Source of the DNA: Noviherbaspirillum pedocola
Lineage (GTDB): Bacteria > Pseudomonadota > Gammaproteobacteria > Burkholderiales > Burkholderiaceae_D
Reading direction: 5' to 3'
Assembly (NCBI RefSeq): GCF_016632335.1
Contig: NZ_JAEPBG010000004.1
Span: 124,001 to 188,000, forward strand
Length of the DNA stretch: 64,000 nt
The translations under genes and the position numbers were made by a program. Position 1 is the first letter of the stretch, and every line of letters starts with the position of its first letter. Under the pieces are notes generated by a model that saw only the letters and a list, made by a program, of their open reading frames with translations, did not search any database and had not been told where the DNA came from. Positions 41,852 through 49,856 of this stretch are shown piece after piece.

Positions 41852-43531
41852 ATGCAAGCACGCACCTTTCCGGCGAGCGCCTCGGCCGCTGCCATTCTCC
41901 TGTTGCTCGCAGGCTGCGGCGGCGGCGATGACAACAGCGCCCCGGCTGCCCAGAGCAACGCCACCACATCGATTCTGGCCAGCAGCGGTTGCGCGGGCGT
42001 GACCAAGGTATCGCTTCCCGGCGTGACCATACAGAGCGCCACCGAAGTGGCTGCCGGCACGGTGCGGCCGAGCGGCGTCACCACCGGCGACTTCCTGCCC
42101 GCGCATTGCGTGGTGCGCGGCGTGGCCGACCCTTACATCGGCACCGACAACCTCGACCATGCGATCGGCTTCGAGCTGCGCCTGCCCACCGCGTGGAGCG
42201 GGCAGTTCATGTTCCAGGGCGGTGGCGGCAACGACGGCACGCTGGCGCCGGCCATGGGCACCAACACCGGCGCGCTCGCGGCATCCGCGGGCACCGGCGC
42301 CTATGCGCTGGCGCGCGGCTTCGCGGTGGTGTCCACCGACGGCGGTCACCAGGGCACCGACGCCGCTTCCTACGGCAAGGATGCGCGCGCCCGCACCGAC
42401 CATGCCTACAACGCCTACGACCGCACCGCGCAGATCGCCAAGAGCCTGATCGCGCAGTATTACGGGCGCAATGCCGAGCATTCCTATTTCCTCGGCTGCT
42501 CCGGTGGCGGTCGCCAGGGCATGATGTTCTCGCAGCGCTTCCCGAGCTATTTCGACGGCATCGTCGCTTCGGCCCCGGCAATGAAGGTGTCCAGCGGCGC
42601 ATCGATCGCCGCAGCCTGGGATTCACAGCAATACCGGGCGATCGCGCCGCCTGACGCTTCGGGCAATCCGATCCTGGCCAATGCCTTCTCCAATGCCGAC
42701 TTGGCGCTGGTGTCCAAGGGCGTGCTCGATGCCTGCGATGCGAAGGATGGCGCGGTCGACGGCATGGTGCAGGACCCGGCCTCCTGCGGCTTCGATCCCG
42801 CGGTGCTGCAATGTTCGGGCGCGAAGACCGATTCCTGCCTGTCGGCAGTACAGGTGTCGGCGCTGCAGAAAGCCTTCGCCGGTCCGCGCGACTCGGCCGG
42901 CAATGCGCTGTATTCGAGCTGGCCCTGGGATGCGGGCATATCCAATGCCGGCTGGCGTAGCTGGAAGCTCGGCAGCTCGCAGACCGCTACGCCGGATTCG
43001 CGTTATGTGACGCTGATCCAGAACGCGATGGCCTATGAATTCTTCACGCCATTCGACGCGAACTTCGACATCTTCAAATTCAACTTCGATACCGACCCGG
43101 CGCGCCTGGCCGCCTATTCCGCGGTCTACGACACCTATCGGACCACCGACCTGACGCCATACACCAGCCATGGCGGCAAGATGATCTTCTTCCACGGCGG
43201 CAGCGACCCGATCTTCTCCGCCAACGACACCATCGACTATTACAAGCGCCTGGCCACGACCGCCGGCGGCATGGCCAATGCGCAATCCTTCGCGCGGCTG
43301 TTCGTCGTGCCTGGCATGAACCATTGCTCGGGCGGACCAGCCACCGATGCCTATGACGGCCTGGCCGCAATCGTGAACTGGGTCGAGAAGGGCACGGCGC
43401 CGGACAGCGTGCCCGCGCGCAGCACCGCATCCTTCGCGGGACGCAGCCGGCCGCTGTGCGCCTATCCGAAGACGGCGCATTACACCGGCAGCGGCAACAT
43501 CGAGGACGCGGCGAACTTCGTTTGCCAGTGA
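41852..43531 (+). CDS. Tannase/feruloyl-esterase-family lipoprotein with intact CS-D-HC motif
   Basis: A 559-residue surface esterase. The lipobox is LLLLAGC, followed by a Gly/Asp/Ala-rich linker. The active site has Cys216-Ser217 in GCSGGGR, Asp452 in GGSDPI and His491-Cys492 in NHCSGG, so the disulfide that joins Ser and His neighbours in this family is present. A GAAGGAGAC site precedes ATG 41852. It probably releases aromatic acids from esters such as feruloyl, galloyl or related substrates; MHET-hydrolysing enzymes belong to the same family but that activity cannot be inferred. The next gene (orphan binding protein) is 50 bp downstream. Confidence 0.92.
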   Translation: MQARTFPASASAAAILLLLAGCGGGDDNSAPAAQSNATTSILASSGCAGVTKVSLPGVTIQSATEVAAGTVRPSGVTTGDFLPAHCVVRGVADPYIGTDNLDHAIGFELRLPTAWSGQFMFQGGGGNDGTLAPAMGTNTGALAASAGTGAYALARGFAVVSTDGGHQGTDAASYGKDARARTDHAYNAYDRTAQIAKSLIAQYYGRNAEHSYFLGCSGGGRQGMMFSQRFPSYFDGIVASAPAMKVSSGASIAAAWDSQQYRAIAPPDASGNPILANAFSNADLALVSKGVLDACDAKDGAVDGMVQDPASCGFDPAVLQCSGAKTDSCLSAVQVSALQKAFAGPRDSAGNALYSSWPWDAGISNAGWRSWKLGSSQTATPDSRYVTLIQNAMAYEFFTPFDANFDIFKFNFDTDPARLAAYSAVYDTYRTTDLTPYTSHGGKMIFFHGGSDPIFSANDTIDYYKRLATTAGGMANAQSFARLFVVPGMNHCSGGPATDAYDGLAAIVNWVEKGTAPDSVPARSTASFAGRSRPLCAYPKTAHYTGSGNIEDAANFVCQ

Positions 43532-43581
43532 GCCTCTGGCAGAATGGCGCGCCGCCAATAACATTCCAGGAGACATGCACC

Positions 43582-44766
43582 ATGCAACACAAGCACACCA
43601 CTTTGCGCCGTGCGCGGCTCGCCTTACTGATCGGCGCTTTCGGCACGCTCGGCGCCGCCGGCGCGGCCCATGCCGACATCAGCGTCGGCGTGATCCTGTC
43701 GCTGACCGGCCCGGCGGCGTCGCTGGGCAAGCCGGCGGAGAACACCGTGCGGCTGTGGCCATCCGAGATCGCCGGCCAGAAGCTGAAACTGATCGTGTTG
43801 AACGACAACAGCGATCCGACCGAAGCGGCGAAGGCGGCGTCGAAGCTGATCAATGAAGACAAGGTCGACGTGATCGTCGGGCCGTCGCTGACGCCGCCGT
43901 CGATCGCGGCCATGGAAGTGGCCGGGCGCAATGCCACGCCCATCATCGCGCTCGGCGGTGGCAATGCCATCATCGAGCCGCAGGAAGGCCCGCGCAAATG
44001 GGCGTTCAAGATGGCGGCGCCGGAAGCGCTGTCGGTGGAAAAGGTGGTCGAGCACATGGCCGCGCACAAGGTGAAGAACGCTGCCGTGATCGCCGTCACC
44101 ACCAGCTATGGCGAAGGCTTCCTGAAGGCCTTCAGCGCGCAGGCGCCGGGCAAGGGCATCACGCTGTCGGCGGTGGAGCGCATCGGCGCGCAGGATATCT
44201 CCGCGACCTCGCAGGTGATCAAGGTGCTGGCAGCCAAGCCGGACGCGGTCTATATCATGAGTTTCGGCACGCCGGGCGCGACGCCGCACATCGAGCTGGT
44301 CAAGCGCGGTTACAAGGGGCTGATCTATCAGACCCATGGCATTGCCAATGCCGACTTCCTGCGCGTCGGCGGCAAGGAGGTCGATGGCGCCTATCTGGCG
44401 GTGGCGCCCGTTCTAGTGGCGGAACAGCTGCCGGCGCAGAACCCGGTCAAGGCGCCGGCGATGGAATACGTGACGAAATACGAAAGCCAGAATGGGCCCG
44501 GCACCCGTTCGCAATTCGGCTCCACCGCTTGGACTGCACTCAACTGGCTGCAGGCCGCAGCGCCGGTGGCGCTGAAGAATGCGCAGCCGGGCACACCGCA
44601 ATTCCGCCAGGCGTTGCGCGATGCGCTGGAGGGCATGCATGAAGTGGCCAGCCCCGAAGGCGTATTCAACATGAGCCCGGGCAATCACAACGGCCTGGAC
44701 GGCCGCGGCCAGGTGATGGCGCGCATCGTGTCGGGCAAGTGGACGCTGGACCAGGACGCGAAGTGA
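43582..44766 (+). CDS. Orphan ABC transporter substrate-binding protein (amide/aromatic-acid type)
   Basis: A 394-residue periplasmic type-I binding protein: signal peptide (cleavage near AHA-D), ISVGVILSLTGPAASLG at the mature start, and a VDVIVGPSLTPPS segment. No permease or ATPase gene is adjacent, so it may feed a transporter elsewhere or the Liv-like system at 32.9-36.6 kb. Its place directly after a tannase-family gene suggests capture of the acid that the esterase releases (inference). ATG 43582 follows AGGAGACATGC; an upstream ATG is out of frame. Confidence 0.9.
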   Translation: MQHKHTTLRRARLALLIGAFGTLGAAGAAHADISVGVILSLTGPAASLGKPAENTVRLWPSEIAGQKLKLIVLNDNSDPTEAAKAASKLINEDKVDVIVGPSLTPPSIAAMEVAGRNATPIIALGGGNAIIEPQEGPRKWAFKMAAPEALSVEKVVEHMAAHKVKNAAVIAVTTSYGEGFLKAFSAQAPGKGITLSAVERIGAQDISATSQVIKVLAAKPDAVYIMSFGTPGATPHIELVKRGYKGLIYQTHGIANADFLRVGGKEVDGAYLAVAPVLVAEQLPAQNPVKAPAMEYVTKYESQNGPGTRSQFGSTAWTALNWLQAAAPVALKNAQPGTPQFRQALRDALEGMHEVASPEGVFNMSPGNHNGLDGRGQVMARIVSGKWTLDQDAK

Positions 44767-44812
44767 GTTGGCAAGCCCGCACGGCGTAGACCAGTTGTGG
44801 TGGTGCGTAGTT

Positions 44813-44943
44813 CGTAGGTTGGGCTGCAAGCCCAACATGCTCGCGGTTCGCAAGCGCCTGATGTTGGGCTTGTCAGCCCAACCTACGAGCCAACTTCGGA
44901 CGCTTGCGGGTCGCAGCACGTTGGGCTTGCAGCCCAACCTACG
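44813..44943. repeat. REP-like cluster of three palindromic 24-25 bp units
   Basis: Units at 44813-44836, 44863-44887 and 44920-44943. The first is the exact reverse complement of the third (GTTGGGCTTGCAGCCCAAC core plus CTACG); the second has one inserted base. Each unit is itself palindromic. They sit between convergent genes, the usual position of bacterial REP/BIME elements, and may stabilise both mRNA 3' ends or terminate transcription. Confidence 0.9.
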
Positions 44944-44945
44944 CC

Positions 44946-45758
44946 TTACCCGCCGCGCCCCGAGCGCTGCAGCACCAGCGCAAACAGCTCGTTGTTGTGA
45001 TGGATGCCGAAGCGGGCATAGGCGCGGTTGCGGTAGGTCTTCACCGTGGTGGCGCTGATGCCGAGGTCGCAGGCAATGCCGTCGTGGCTCATGCCGGCGA
45101 GCAGGCGCACGCAGACGTCGAGCTCGCGCTGTGGCAGCGAGGGCGCAAGCTGCAGCAACAGTTCGCGCAGGCGTTCCGGCGGCAGGCCGGCAGGAACACT
45201 GGCGACCGGCTCGCACAGCTCGATCTGGCGCGCGACCATGGCCAGGAGACCGGGAGCGAGGCGGCTGAAGAGTTCAAGCTCGCGCTCGGCAAAGCCCGGC
45301 TGGTCCGCATGGCGATAGAGATTGACCGACAGGATGCTGTCATCCGGGAAGCTCGATGCCACCGACAGCCGCTCGCGCAAGCCGTGGCGCTCGTAGATCG
45401 CATGGCGATGGCGCGCATCCGGCACGTCGGCGGCGGTGAGGTGCAGCGCCTGCAGCGGCTGGCGTGCGTCGGCCAGGGCTTCAAAGGTGCGATCGTGCCG
45501 GTACAGCCAGGTGCGGTAGGCATGCAGGCAGGCGGGCGTGGTGTCAGGCCGCGCATGGCTGCCGGACAGGTAGCACACCGGCGGCGCATCGCGGCGAATG
45601 CGGTACACGCTCCAGGAGCCGGAGGGCAGGCCGAGATTGATCGCCGCCAGCGCCTGCGAGCGAAACCCGCTTGATCCGAGATGCGGAATCATGCCGAGCA
45701 GCGCGGCTTGCGCGGCATCGGCGGCAACGCCGGGTTCGGAAACGGTCCAGACCTGCAT
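44946..45758 (-). CDS. LuxR-family transcriptional regulator
   Basis: A 270-residue regulator. The N-terminal ~190 residues form an unassigned sensory domain; the C-terminus is a LuxR helix-turn-helix (~203-262) with LPQRELDVCVRLLAGMSHDGIACDLGISATTVKTYRNRAYARFGI residues split across helices. The start at 45758 has AGGGAA upstream; the frame extending to 46424 is rejected. It is divergent from the DUF3237 gene across 102 bp and convergent with the orphan binding protein gene, so it probably regulates this small ester-catabolism cluster. Confidence 0.88.
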   Translation of the reverse strand: MQVWTVSEPGVAADAAQAALLGMIPHLGSSGFRSQALAAINLGLPSGSWSVYRIRRDAPPVCYLSGSHARPDTTPACLHAYRTWLYRHDRTFEALADARQPLQALHLTAADVPDARHRHAIYERHGLRERLSVASSFPDDSILSVNLYRHADQPGFAERELELFSRLAPGLLAMVARQIELCEPVASVPAGLPPERLRELLLQLAPSLPQRELDVCVRLLAGMSHDGIACDLGISATTVKTYRNRAYARFGIHHNNELFALVLQRSGRGG

Positions 45759-45860
45759 GAGAGATTCCCTGGTGGATGCTCGAGTTGACGCCCTAGAACA
45801 TGGCGCTGCGCAGGGATCATAGCAAAGCGCTCTGAAAAACAGGACAAATGGAGGAAAGGC

Positions 45861-46352
45861 ATGAGCAAGGACGAGAACCGCGGGCCTGATGCGGCGCCCG
45901 CGCTGGAATGGCTGTGCCGGATCACGGCCCGGGTTGCGCCGCTGGTGTCGCTGGGTCCGGCGCCCTCTGGCGAGCGGCGCTATGTGCCCATCGTCGGCGG
46001 CACGGTGGAAGGCCCGGCGCTCAATGGCGAAGTGCTCGCCGGCGGCGTCGACTGGCAGTTGGCGCGCAGCGACGGCACGCTCGAGATCATGGCGCAGTAT
46101 GTGCTGAAGGCCACGGACGGCGCATTGATCGAAGTGCAGAGCCGCGGCTATCGCCACGGCCCGCCCGACGTGATGGCGCGCATGGCGCGCGGCGAGCCGG
46201 TCGCGCCGCATGAATACTATTTCCACACCGCGATGAGCTTCTGCACCGGCAGCGCGGCCTGGGCGCGCCTGAACTCGCTGGTGGCGGTGGCCACGGCCCG
46301 GCGCGAGCCGGGCGCGGCAGTGCTGGACGTGTACCTGGTCGGCGCGTCCTGA
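45861..46352 (+). CDS. DUF3237 family protein
   Basis: A 163-residue protein of the DUF3237 family: beta-barrel fold with GERRYVPIVGGTVEGP, GGVDWQ, YVLKATDGALIEVQSRG and YYFHTAMSFCTGS segments. Function is unknown, but genes for such proteins are often near esterase and aromatic-catabolism genes. There is no signal peptide. GGAGGAAAG precedes ATG 45861. Confidence 0.9.
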   Translation: MSKDENRGPDAAPALEWLCRITARVAPLVSLGPAPSGERRYVPIVGGTVEGPALNGEVLAGGVDWQLARSDGTLEIMAQYVLKATDGALIEVQSRGYRHGPPDVMARMARGEPVAPHEYYFHTAMSFCTGSAAWARLNSLVAVATARREPGAAVLDVYLVGAS

Positions 46353-46368
46353 CGCCGCCAGGCTTGAT

Positions 46369-47382
46369 TCAGAAGCCTTCGAGCACGATCTTGCCGCGCG
46401 ACCGGCCCGATTCCAGCATGGCATGCGCGCGTTTCAGGTTGTCCGCACTGATCGTGCCGTAGCTCTCATTGACGGTGCTGCTGATGGCGCCCGCATCGAC
46501 CAGCCGCGACAGCTCGGACAGGATCTCGTGCTGCGCGATCATGTCCGCGGTCTGGAACAGCGCGCGGGTGAACATCAGCTCCCAGTGCAGCGATACGCTC
46601 TTGCGCTTCAACAGGCGCACGTCGATCGGCGCCGGATCGTCGATCAGCCCGAAGCGGCCCTGCGGTGCGATCGCTTCAGCGATCTGGGCGAAATGCTGGT
46701 CGGTCTGGGTCAGGCTGACGATGTAGTCCGCCTGCGGTATGCCGATGCGCTGCATTTCCTGCGAGATCGGCTGACTGTGGTCGATCACATGATGCGCGCC
46801 CTGGCGCTCGACCCAGGCGCGGCTCTCGGGCCGCGATGCGGTGCCGATCACGGTCAGATTGGTACGCTTGCGCGCCAGCTGCACCATGATCGAGCCGACG
46901 CCGCCGGCCGCGCCGATGATGAGAATCGATCGGCCGGCGGCTTCAGGACCGGTCGGCACCTGCAGCCGATGAAACAGCATTTCCCACGCCGTCAGGCCTG
47001 TGAGCGGCATCGCGGCCGCGGCCGCAAAGTCGAGCGAGTCCGGCATCTTGCCGACGATGCGCTCGTCCACCAGCTGCAGCTCGCTGTTGCTGCCGGCGCG
47101 GGCAATCGAGCCGGCATACCAGACGCGGTCGCCCGGCTTGAACAGCGTCACGCTTGGGCCGACGGCGCGCACGATGCCGGCGGCGTCCCAGCCCAGCACC
47201 TTCCACGCGCCGTTCTCCGGTTGCGTATTGCGGCGCACCTTGGTGTCGACCGGATTCACCGACACCGCCCGGACTTCAACGAGCAGATCGTGTCCTGAGG
47301 CAACCGGATCGGGCAGGGTGACATCGACCAGGGCGTCGGGATGATCGATAGGGTGACTGGCTTGATAAGCGACGGCTCGCAT
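46369..47382 (-). CDS. MDR-superfamily zinc-type alcohol dehydrogenase-like/quinone oxidoreductase
   Basis: A 337-residue medium-chain reductase. The N-terminal GroES-like domain carries VNPVDTKVR and GWDAAGIV; the Rossmann domain has GAAGGVGSIMVQLA. No structural or catalytic zinc cysteines are visible, so it resembles the zinc-independent QOR/ZADH1-like branch that reduces quinones or enones with NADPH. It is divergent from the remnant of a LysR gene, an arrangement in which the intact LysR normally regulates the reductase. Confidence 0.9.
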   Translation of the reverse strand: MRAVAYQASHPIDHPDALVDVTLPDPVASGHDLLVEVRAVSVNPVDTKVRRNTQPENGAWKVLGWDAAGIVRAVGPSVTLFKPGDRVWYAGSIARAGSNSELQLVDERIVGKMPDSLDFAAAAAMPLTGLTAWEMLFHRLQVPTGPEAAGRSILIIGAAGGVGSIMVQLARKRTNLTVIGTASRPESRAWVERQGAHHVIDHSQPISQEMQRIGIPQADYIVSLTQTDQHFAQIAEAIAPQGRFGLIDDPAPIDVRLLKRKSVSLHWELMFTRALFQTADMIAQHEILSELSRLVDAGAISSTVNESYGTISADNLKRAHAMLESGRSRGKIVLEGF

Positions 47383-47400
47383 GATGGCTCCTAGTGACGG

Positions 47401-47673
47401 ATGAAAAGCCGCTATTCTGGCCTTTCAGCGCCGGTTGATAAACTGCGCCGCGAGCGAATCACCTTGAAAAACATTCCGAAAGTGCGGAATGTGCAGGACC
47501 TTGCATTCTTCGAAGCAATGGCCGAAAGCGGCAGCCTGTCCGAGGCGGCGCGTCTGTTGAGCCTGTCGCCGGCGGTGGCCGGCGCGGTGCTGAAGCGGCT
47601 CGAGGTCTCGCTCGATGTGGGGTTCTTGGTACGCACCACGCGCAGCATGCGCCCTGAACCGAGACGCAGCTAA
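47401..47673 (+). pseudogene. Truncated LysR regulator (HTH only)
   Basis: The frame encodes 90 residues: a leader and then a normal LysR winged helix (DLAFFEAMAESGSLSEAARL, LSPAVAGAVLKRLE, VRTTRSM). Immediately after RTTRSM, where intact proteins continue into the linker helix with a T.EGE motif, the sequence becomes unrelated and stops. The effector domain is missing and no continuation is visible in other frames downstream. A deletion joining this point to the DUF2501 region is the simplest explanation. Confidence 0.8.
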
Positions 47674-47735
47674 GCACCGCTTCAAGCGACCTGAACGCCA
47701 CGCGCTTCAATCAATATGCGCAGCGATGCGCTGCC

Positions 47736-48206
47736 CTACAACATGGACTTTCCCTGCGCGAGGATGGTGTCGCAGACCCGTTTCGTGGCTTCGGCCTTCA
47801 GGCCGCCGCCGCTCAGATCGAGCTGCTGTCCATTGCTGCCACTCAGAAGGCCTTTCGCGCCGCTCCTGTAGCCACTGTCGGATGTGGAGGAACCACCTGG
47901 AAGTTTGCCCATCAGCTTGTCCTTCACGGATGCCGGACCATCGCCGCCGAGGTAATTGTTCCTGATGCAGAACTCGAGCACACCGGCAACATTCCCCACA
48001 CTGCTCGACTTGAGCGACTGGCCGGATAATGCGCCGCTCAATCCTCCGGCCGCTTCATGGCTGCCGCCAGGATTGACGGCGCGTTTGCCTTGCTCCATCA
48101 AGTCGCCGAGCTGTGCATGCGCGCCACCAGCTGCGAGCAGCGAAGCCAGAAGGACTTCGATCAGTACGACCCGATGGCCATAAAACTTCATGTCATGTTT
48201 GTTCAT
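47736..48206 (-). CDS. DUF2501 family periplasmic protein
   Basis: A 156-residue exported protein similar to YjjA/DUF2501. The signal peptide ends near AHA-Q. The mature domain has LEFCIRNNYLGGD and a C-terminal KRVCDTILAQGKSML, whose two Cys may form a disulfide, with a Gly/Ser-rich insertion between. Function is unknown. ATG 48206 or 48191 could be used. It is downstream of aqpZ in the same orientation. Confidence 0.85.
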   Translation of the reverse strand: MNKHDMKFYGHRVVLIEVLLASLLAAGGAHAQLGDLMEQGKRAVNPGGSHEAAGGLSGALSGQSLKSSSVGNVAGVLEFCIRNNYLGGDGPASVKDKLMGKLPGGSSTSDSGYRSGAKGLLSGSNGQQLDLSGGGLKAEATKRVCDTILAQGKSML

Positions 48207-48239
48207 AGCGCTTCACCGCTGCAGTGAGATCAGGTGAGA

Positions 48240-48992
48240 TCAAGCCCGCGTTTCAAGATGCGCGGAGGCTTCCCGCTTTCCCGCGACATCCGGTTCCCGC
48301 AGGTCCTGCTGCAGCAGCATGCGATACAGCACTCCTGCAAGCAGGCCGCCGAGCAGCGGAGCGAGCCAGAACAACCACAATTGCGTCAGCGCCCAACCAC
48401 CGACGAACAGGGCCGGGCCGGTGCTGCGTGCGGGATTGACCGATGTGTTGGTCACTGGAATGCTGATGAGATGGATCAGCGTAAGAGCCAGTCCGATCGC
48501 GATGCCGGAAAATCCGACCGGCGCCCTGGTATGCGTTGCGCCAAGAATGATGAGCACGAACATGAAAGTCATGATCAGTTCCGTGATCAATGCAGACTCG
48601 ATCGAATACCCGCCGGGTGAATGTTCGCCATATCCATTGGCGGCAAACCCCTGCTGCACATCAAAGCCCGGCTGGCCTTTGGCGACAATGTAGAGAACGA
48701 GAGCGGCAACGATGGCTCCGCCTACCTGCACTGCGATATAAGGGCCCAGCTGTTTTGCCGGAAAACGGCCGCCAGCCCACAAGCCTACCGATACTGCCGG
48801 ATTGAAGTGTCCGCCCGAAATCGGGCCGAATGCATACGCCGCGGTAAGCACCGTCAAGCCGAAGGCCAGAGACACGCCTGCAAGGCCGATACCCACTTCC
48901 GGAAACTTCGCCGCCAGCACGGCGCTGCCGCAGCCGCCAAGGACCAGCCAGAACGTGCCGAGAAATTCGGCGAGCAATTTGATCGCGAACAT
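48240..48992 (-). CDS. aqpZ: Aquaporin Z
   Basis: A 250-residue water channel with six helices and both NPA half-helices (HFNPAVSVG and SVNPARSTG). The Arg of the selectivity filter follows the second NPA, and Phe and His residues typical of AqpZ are present. It moves water across the inner membrane during osmotic change. The C-terminal ~20 residues are longer than in E. coli AqpZ. AAGGTG precedes ATG 48992. Confidence 0.95.
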   Translation of the reverse strand: MFAIKLLAEFLGTFWLVLGGCGSAVLAAKFPEVGIGLAGVSLAFGLTVLTAAYAFGPISGGHFNPAVSVGLWAGGRFPAKQLGPYIAVQVGGAIVAALVLYIVAKGQPGFDVQQGFAANGYGEHSPGGYSIESALITELIMTFMFVLIILGATHTRAPVGFSGIAIGLALTLIHLISIPVTNTSVNPARSTGPALFVGGWALTQLWLFWLAPLLGGLLAGVLYRMLLQQDLREPDVAGKREASAHLETRA

Positions 48993-49349
48993 GGTGCACC
49001 TTCATGAAAAAGCCAGCGCTCCCCGTGCCAGCGGGGCCGCCAGATCATGGTAGTAAGCATTTCATGCCGGTCATTGAGCTATCTCCTATCCATGGGACAT
49101 GGACAGGCATGCGCAGATTCAGCACGTCGCCTTGCTCCTTGTGCGTATTGTTCATGGCGTATCGGCGGATTCGTGCCACGTTTCTTGTGATGAGCGGGTT
49201 CCTTGACCTGCCTTAATGGCAGCAGACCAGTCCCGGGGCGCGAACATCACGCCGCCTGCCTTCATGCTTTCTGCCTGCCGGTGCGCCAACGTCCCGTGCG
49301 CATCGAATGGCACCGCGCCTACCGTGATTCTGGCGCAGACCAGGAAGGG
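48993..49349. other. Intergenic region upstream of aqpZ
   Basis: No gene is supported. The stretch contains the aqpZ leader, including a CCCCG/CGGGG hairpin at 49021-49036, and the 3' side of the PGDYG-like gene. No clear promoter hexamers or terminator were identified. Confidence 0.5.
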
Positions 49350-49856
49350 TCACGGCATGGGCGCGACCGGCCAGCCTGAGTTGCTCCTCGGCGCGGCGCA
49401 GCGTGTCCATACCGCACCCAGGACGCGATAGGTCCGTTCGAAGATGTCAGGCCTGACGATGCCGTGCCTGCATGGTTCGTACTGCAGCAACCAGTCGCCC
49501 GGATTCCCGTTCAGAACAGTGCCCATTGCGTTCATCTCCAACTGGACCGCTGATTCGAGCCGCAGCGCCACGCAGGCAAGCACACGCTTGTGATACCTGC
49601 CATCCTCGCCTGCGGCGGTCGGCGCGCAAGCCTGATAGGTACGCGCAAAAACATCCGCGCGCACCGGCCAGGACTCGCCCGCCACGCCGGTGACGATCGC
49701 GTCGCCGGCACAGTAGGGCATGGCGCCTTCGAGCGTGCGGCAGATGCCGGCGCGATGCGCCCAGCTGACCTCGACGGCGAGCGGCAGGCTTTCCACGCGC
49801 AGCGACCTGGCGTTGGCCGAAATATCTGTCGAGCGTGGCAGAAAGAGCGGTGTCAA
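49350..49856 (-). CDS. PGDYG-like domain protein
   Basis: A 168-residue protein with two repeats of the kind found in PGDYG-domain proteins: YCAGDAIVTGVAGESWPV...FARTYQ and GDWLLQYEPCRHGIVRPDIFERTYR. There is no signal peptide. Its start overlaps the end of the preceding membrane-protein gene by 4 bp, so it is the last gene of the leftward patatin-SLATT operon. Function is unknown. Confidence 0.75.
   Translation of the reverse strand: MTPLFLPRSTDISANARSLRVESLPLAVEVSWAHRAGICRTLEGAMPYCAGDAIVTGVAGESWPVRADVFARTYQACAPTAAGEDGRYHKRVLACVALRLESAVQLEMNAMGTVLNGNPGDWLLQYEPCRHGIVRPDIFERTYRVLGAVWTRCAAPRSNSGWPVAPMP

Noticed and set aside
41852-43531. Naming the second tannase-family enzyme an MHETase
   Set aside because: MHETase belongs to the same family, but specificity residues cannot be verified here and no terephthalate genes are visible.
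47401-47673. Treating the 90-codon LysR frame as an intact small regulator
   Set aside because: The domain boundary and abrupt divergence after RTTRSM indicate truncation rather than a designed small protein.
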